DNA of 8,677 nt from Bacillota bacterium (GTDB lineage: Bacteria > Bacillota > Bacilli > Bacillales_B > DSM-18226), in NCBI GenBank assembly GCA_030705665.1, contig JAUZQA010000149.1:1-8677 (forward strand). Direction: 5' to 3'. How positions within the stretch are numbered: the stretch's first letter is position 1; every line of letters begins with the position of its first letter. Shown in pieces: positions 6,143 through 8,677 of the stretch. A program made the translations under genes and the position numbers. The notes under the pieces are model-generated. The model searched no databases, was not told where the DNA came from, and saw only the letters and a list, made by a program, of their open reading frames with translations.

Positions 6143-6171
6143 GCAGATTGATGGCAAGTATCAGAATATTC

Positions 6172-7383
6172 TTAAAGTAAATCAGCATGTTCAAATAAAT
6201 AATGATATGAAAGATCAATAAACAAAAATTCATTTGTATTAATCGGGAAAGAAAATGTACGAATGGTCTCCCCTGTTTCAATATCGGAATAGAGGTCTGA
6301 TAGTATCCCTTTTCTTTCATTGCGCATCTTGATAATATTTTCTAAAAAGTATGGACGCCAGCTCCAATTTTTATGAATGTATTCTTTCTGAATACTCCAT
6401 CCAGTTTTCCCTTTAAAAATATTAGGAGATTTCTGAAAGCCGTCCTCATCACAAACGTACATCCGAAATGCAGTTTGATCCATTTCTTTAACAAGCAATT
6501 GAAATAAGTCTTCATAATTAGACTTTTTACTTTTTAAAACAATTTCTTGAACTTTAGCTTGGAAAACTTCTGCTGTCGTATATATAGATTCAAGCTTTCG
6601 TTTTTCAAGTAAAATAAAATCATGGAACTTAACCTTTAAACGATCTTTTAACAGATCAGAATGGATAAAATCTTCGGCCGGCTTTTTTAAATAAAAACCT
6701 TGATAATATCTTCCGCCATTCCGCCAAGCAAATTGCAGCTGATGTTCCATTTCTATATTTTCAAATAAAAGAGTTGCACCAATTTTTCTGGCAAGCATCG
6801 ATAAAGAAAATAAAACATCGTTAAACGTTGTTCCAATGGAAGTTGACTTTAATGCCTGTAAGTTGATTTTGATGATGTCCGGTTCAAGCTCGCCAATACG
6901 GTCAAAATAGTTACTATCGTTATCGATTTTAGTTATCGCAATTTTTATGCCATATGTTCGATAATATTGAAGCAAGTGATCTAGTTGATCTAAATCACCC
7001 TTGTAGCTTTTTTCCGATATTTCAAGGACAATACGCCCCATAAATAATCCCTTTTTTTCAAAAGCAAGGAGTTCATTTAAAAATGGTTCACCATGACCAT
7101 ACATTAATAAATCTGCTGTTCGATTAAAAAATAGGCTGACATCTTCCTCAAGGTCGAGTGCTTTTTCAAGTGCCTTGACCAGCAGCAATTGATCTACTTC
7201 AAATTTGTATTCTTCTGGTATTTGATCATCTTGAAAAAAAGGACCTAAGCTAATGGGCTGATTATTTGAGAGATATCTTCCTAAAACTTCATACCCAATA
7301 ACACGATGTTCATCAGCACTAAAAATCGGTTGAAAAAAAGGAATGACATTTTCAAGATCCGTTAGGATATCCAATGCATCCAT
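6172..7383 (-). CDS. ykuI: YkuI-like degenerate EAL-domain c-di-GMP-binding protein
   Basis: A 403-residue protein. Residues about 10-240 are an EAL domain: the signature is Glu32-Val-Leu34 in GYEVLGR, followed by Asn87, Glu121 in LEISE, and QGFYLKKP near the domain end. Residues about 250-403 match the YkuI C-terminal PAS-like sensor domain (FRMYVCDEDG, NWSWRPYFLENI, SDLYSDIETGETIRTFSFP). B. subtilis YkuI binds c-di-GMP and has not shown robust phosphodiesterase activity. Here the usual catalytic Asp-Asp of the DDFG motif is Thr151-Lys152 (KIAITKID), and the later KID is KIN (Asn174), so hydrolysis is unlikely and a receptor role is inferred. There are no membrane segments, so it is cytoplasmic. 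The ATG start has GGAGG (7391-7395) at 7 bases. It is the first gene of the minus-strand block and has its own promoter and terminator. Confidence 0.92.
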   Translation of the reverse strand: MDALDILTDLENVIPFFQPIFSADEHRVIGYEVLGRYLSNNQPISLGPFFQDDQIPEEYKFEVDQLLLVKALEKALDLEEDVSLFFNRTADLLMYGHGEPFLNELLAFEKKGLFMGRIVLEISEKSYKGDLDQLDHLLQYYRTYGIKIAITKIDNDSNYFDRIGELEPDIIKINLQALKSTSIGTTFNDVLFSLSMLARKIGATLLFENIEMEHQLQFAWRNGGRYYQGFYLKKPAEDFIHSDLLKDRLKVKFHDFILLEKRKLESIYTTAEVFQAKVQEIVLKSKKSNYEDLFQLLVKEMDQTAFRMYVCDEDGFQKSPNIFKGKTGWSIQKEYIHKNWSWRPYFLENIIKMRNERKGILSDLYSDIETGETIRTFSFPINTNEFLFIDLSYHYLFEHADLL

Positions 7384-7412
7384 TAATGTACCTCCAAAAA
7401 CAATTTCTCCCT

Positions 7413-7441
7413 ATTATAACACATCAGAAGGCAGTTATTTA
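7413..7441 (-). promoter_or_regulatory. Extended -10 promoter of ykuI
   Basis: On the minus strand TGT-TATAAT (7413-7421) is a perfect -10 with the TGn extension. The -35 position (AAATAA, 7436-7441) is poor, which the extended -10 can offset. It lies about 30 bases upstream of the ykuI start. Confidence 0.55.
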
Positions 7442-7546
7442 CTTGATTACCTTTCAGAGCAGGACATGAATAGATTATAATTTACTTTACTTTCCATGCA
7501 TAAATAAAATAAACAATGATAATTTTTATTTTCGGGAAAAAGGTTG

Positions 7547-7552
7547 TATAAT
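7547..7552 (+). promoter_or_regulatory. -10 element of probable ykyB promoter
   Basis: A perfect TATAAT at 7547-7552 lies 56 bases upstream of the ykyB start, in the divergent region shared with ykuI. The -35 at 17-base spacing (TTTTAT, 7524-7529) is weak, so the call rests mainly on the -10 and the position. Confidence 0.45.
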
Positions 7553-7608
7553 AAAATAAAAGCAAGCTTGATGAAATTACTTTTAATAGGTAGAAAGGAG
7601 TATCAATT

Positions 7609-8085
7609 TTGAATAGTGATCAGAATATCCCCCCGGTGCAATCTAATATAACAATAGAAAACCTCTCACAGGCGATTTTTATTGTTAACCGGCATGCGAA
7701 GACAGCCATTAATCCCGGATTTTTATACAAGCTAAAGCACGAGTCATTAAAGAAACTAATCGCAGAGGGAAAGGCTCAAAAAGTTGGACTACACTTTTCT
7801 GAACATCCAAAAAATAGCAGGCAGCAATCAGATGTTCTTGTTGAGTGCGGCCGATATACATTTCATATTCCTCCGACAAAACAGGACTTTACCGAACTCC
7901 CCCATTTAGGAAAATTAGATAGCAATGTCCATAACCCAAAGGCTTGCCTGTCACTTAAATTTGCTAAAGAAATCCTACAATCCTATACTGGAATAAAAGA
8001 ATTCACTGAAACTTCTACAAAAACCAAACACAATCATCGTGTCTATGAAAAGCCAGTTTTTAAAAAATTAGGTGAACGCTACTAA
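7609..8085 (+). CDS. ykyB: YkyB-like protein, function unknown
   Basis: A 158-residue protein recognised as the YkyB family by NRHAKTA, FLYKLKHESLKKLIAEGKA, KVGLHFS, QQSDVLVECGRYTFHIPPTKQDF, LPHLGKLD and the C-terminal KPVFKKLGERY. The family is typical of Bacillaceae, about 150-160 residues, basic overall and without a known function. No signal peptide or membrane segment is present. The start is TTG at 7609: AAAGGAG (7594-7600) lies 8 bases upstream and no better in-frame ATG exists. It is transcribed divergently from ykuI and closed by a strong hairpin. A 13-codon reading frame overlaps its start (see findings). In B. subtilis ykyB also lies close to ykuI, with several genes between that are missing here. 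Confidence 0.9.
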   Translation: MNSDQNIPPVQSNITIENLSQAIFIVNRHAKTAINPGFLYKLKHESLKKLIAEGKAQKVGLHFSEHPKNSRQQSDVLVECGRYTFHIPPTKQDFTELPHLGKLDSNVHNPKACLSLKFAKEILQSYTGIKEFTETSTKTKHNHRVYEKPVFKKLGERY

Positions 8086-8124
8086 ACAAATTTCTATTCT
8101 GAGATATTGATTCATTATTTTACG

Positions 8125-8159
8125 CTAAAAAGTTGGGGAAACCCGACTTTTTAGTTTTT
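8125..8159 (+). terminator. Strong intrinsic terminator of ykyB
   Basis: A 13-bp stem CTAAAAAGTTGGG / CCCGACTTTTTAG (8125-8137 and 8142-8154, one G-U pair) is capped by a GAAA tetraloop and followed by TTTTT. It starts 39 bases after the ykyB stop. Confidence 0.88.
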
Positions 8160-8291
8160 GTTCATTTCTTGATATTTCTGTGAACTTCCTCACAACATTA
8201 TAGACTGAGCAAACAAAATGCTTTAAACTACAATCGAAAGACGAACTTGCAGATGTTCAGTCACCAACAAATTCCCTAAGAGGTGCTTATT

Positions 8292-8492
8292 ATGAAAGGT
8301 ACGGCCATTCTTTTTCAAGATCAGAAAGTTCGATTTATTGAAAATATTGATCAAACCATTTTCGATGAAATGAAACAACAATGTGGCTGCACTCATTGCA
8401 ATTGTAAACTTGAAAACAAGGTCATTGACTTTGGTTCTGTTTCTCCAGTATTTTGGCATGAAAATGAAATTGATTGGGATTATGGCTATTAA
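8292..8492 (+). CDS. Small Cys-rich protein, 66 residues, function unknown
   Basis: I do not recognise this protein. It has 66 residues: an N-terminal half that looks like a beta hairpin plus a helix (MKGTAILFQDQKVRFIENID, then QTIFDEMKQQ), a tight cluster Cys31-Gly-Cys33-Thr-His35-Cys36-Asn-Cys38, then VIDFGSVSPVFWHENEIDW and an aromatic, acidic tail ending DYGY. The CxCxxCxC pattern with a central His could bind zinc, copper or an iron-sulfur cluster. There is no signal peptide. I chose the ATG at 8292 because GAGGTG (8280-8285) is 6 bases upstream; an in-frame GTG at 8283 lies inside that Shine-Dalgarno. It is flanked by terminators on both sides, so it is probably monocistronic. A TACAAT at 8229-8234 could be its -10 but has no good -35. 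Confidence 0.75.
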   Translation: MKGTAILFQDQKVRFIENIDQTIFDEMKQQCGCTHCNCKLENKVIDFGSVSPVFWHENEIDWDYGY

Positions 8493-8528
8493 TCCCACTA
8501 TTAACTATACACTCTCTTTCACTTTTCA

Positions 8529-8557
8529 ACGACCTTGGACTCCTTGGTCGTTTTTTT
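8529..8557 (+). terminator. Intrinsic terminator of the 66-residue gene
   Basis: ACGACC (8529-8534) pairs with GGTCGT (8546-8551), with a further GG/CC pair near the loop, followed by TTTTTTT (8551-8557). It lies 36 bases after the stop codon. Confidence 0.78.
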
Positions 8558-8596
8558 CTTGCATTTGGTTTATCCTCTGTTGATTTTCACTCCATT

Positions 8597-8626
8597 TTAG
8601 AAAAGTATAGATAAAAATGGTAGAAT
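8597..8626 (+). promoter_or_regulatory. Probable promoter of the next plus-strand gene
   Basis: TGG-TAGAAT (8618-8626) is an extended -10 with 5 of 6 consensus bases; TTAGAA (8597-8602) is a weak -35 at 18 bases. It lies about 50 bases before the presumed GTG start at the window edge. Confidence 0.45.
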
Positions 8627-8657
8627 AGAAACAAGTTTATCTACATTTTAGTCGATT

Positions 8658-8677
8658 GGAAGGAAGAACATAAAGTG
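8658..8677 (+). other. Ribosome binding site and likely GTG start of the next gene
   Basis: GGAAGGAAG (8658-8666) is followed by a GTG at 8675-8677, the last three bases of the window. Spacing of about 8-10 bases and the promoter upstream suggest this is the first codon of a plus-strand gene, but no coding sequence is visible to confirm it. Confidence 0.4.

Noticed and set aside
8203..8262. Inverted repeat GACTGA...TCAGTC in the leader of the 66-residue gene as a riboswitch
   Set aside because: Only 6 bp arms about 50 bases apart, and no known riboswitch motif or alternative terminator structure is visible.
8223..8498. Minus-strand frame opposite the 66-residue Cys-rich gene
   Set aside because: No Shine-Dalgarno, and the plus strand has a better start, codon pattern and terminator.

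Overview
The window looks like chromosomal DNA of a low-GC Gram-positive of the family Bacillaceae, probably outside the Bacillus subtilis group. The evidence is the AT-rich composition, strong GGAGG-type ribosome binding sites, TTG starts, sigma-A-type promoters, hairpin plus U-tract terminators, and a gene order that follows the B. subtilis yku region (ykyB, ykuI, ykuJ, ykuL, ccpC, ykuQ, ykuR, ykuU, ykuV). All family assignments come from recognising the translated proteins; no database search was run.

Layout. Bases 1-448 (+) are the 3' end of the RNase J1 gene rnjA, closed by a hairpin. From 7383 down to 542 everything reads on the minus strand. In transcription order it is: ykuI (degenerate EAL c-di-GMP-binding protein), ykuJ, a 47-codon zinc-ribbon gene, cbpB/darB (CBS-domain c-di-AMP receptor), ccpC (LysR regulator of TCA-cycle genes), dapH and dapL (acetylase branch of diaminopimelate/lysine synthesis), ykuU (2-Cys peroxiredoxin) and ykuV (cytosolic thiol-disulfide oxidoreductase). 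From 7609 the plus strand carries ykyB and then a 66-codon Cys-rich gene. The window ends on a GTG that is probably the start codon of the next plus-strand gene.

How it works together. Most genes have their own promoter and/or terminator, so this is a conserved neighbourhood of short transcription units rather than one operon. The themes are second-messenger sensing (YkuI for c-di-GMP, CbpB for c-di-AMP), central carbon control (CcpC), cell-wall/lysine precursor supply (DapH then DapL), and peroxide/thiol homeostasis (YkuU, YkuV). In two adjacent pairs (dapH-dapL and ykuU-ykuV) a terminator-like hairpin sits just upstream of the second gene's Shine-Dalgarno sequence, so the second gene may be expressed by partial readthrough.

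Compared with the B. subtilis order (from memory), ykuK, abbA, ykuN-ykuO-ykuP and ykuS-ykuT are absent here. The small zinc-ribbon gene lies about where ykuK-abbA would be. Intergenic stretches are all under 300 bases. The larger ones are 1617-1896 (ykuU promoter and a PerR-box-like site, otherwise AT-rich with no clear dapL terminator), 5876-6171 (ykuI terminator, otherwise nothing firm), 7384-7608 (divergent promoters) and 8086-8291 (ykyB terminator plus the leader of the small Cys-rich gene). No rRNA, tRNA, CRISPR, insertion sequence or phage gene was seen. The best candidates for something undescribed are the two small Cys-rich proteins.
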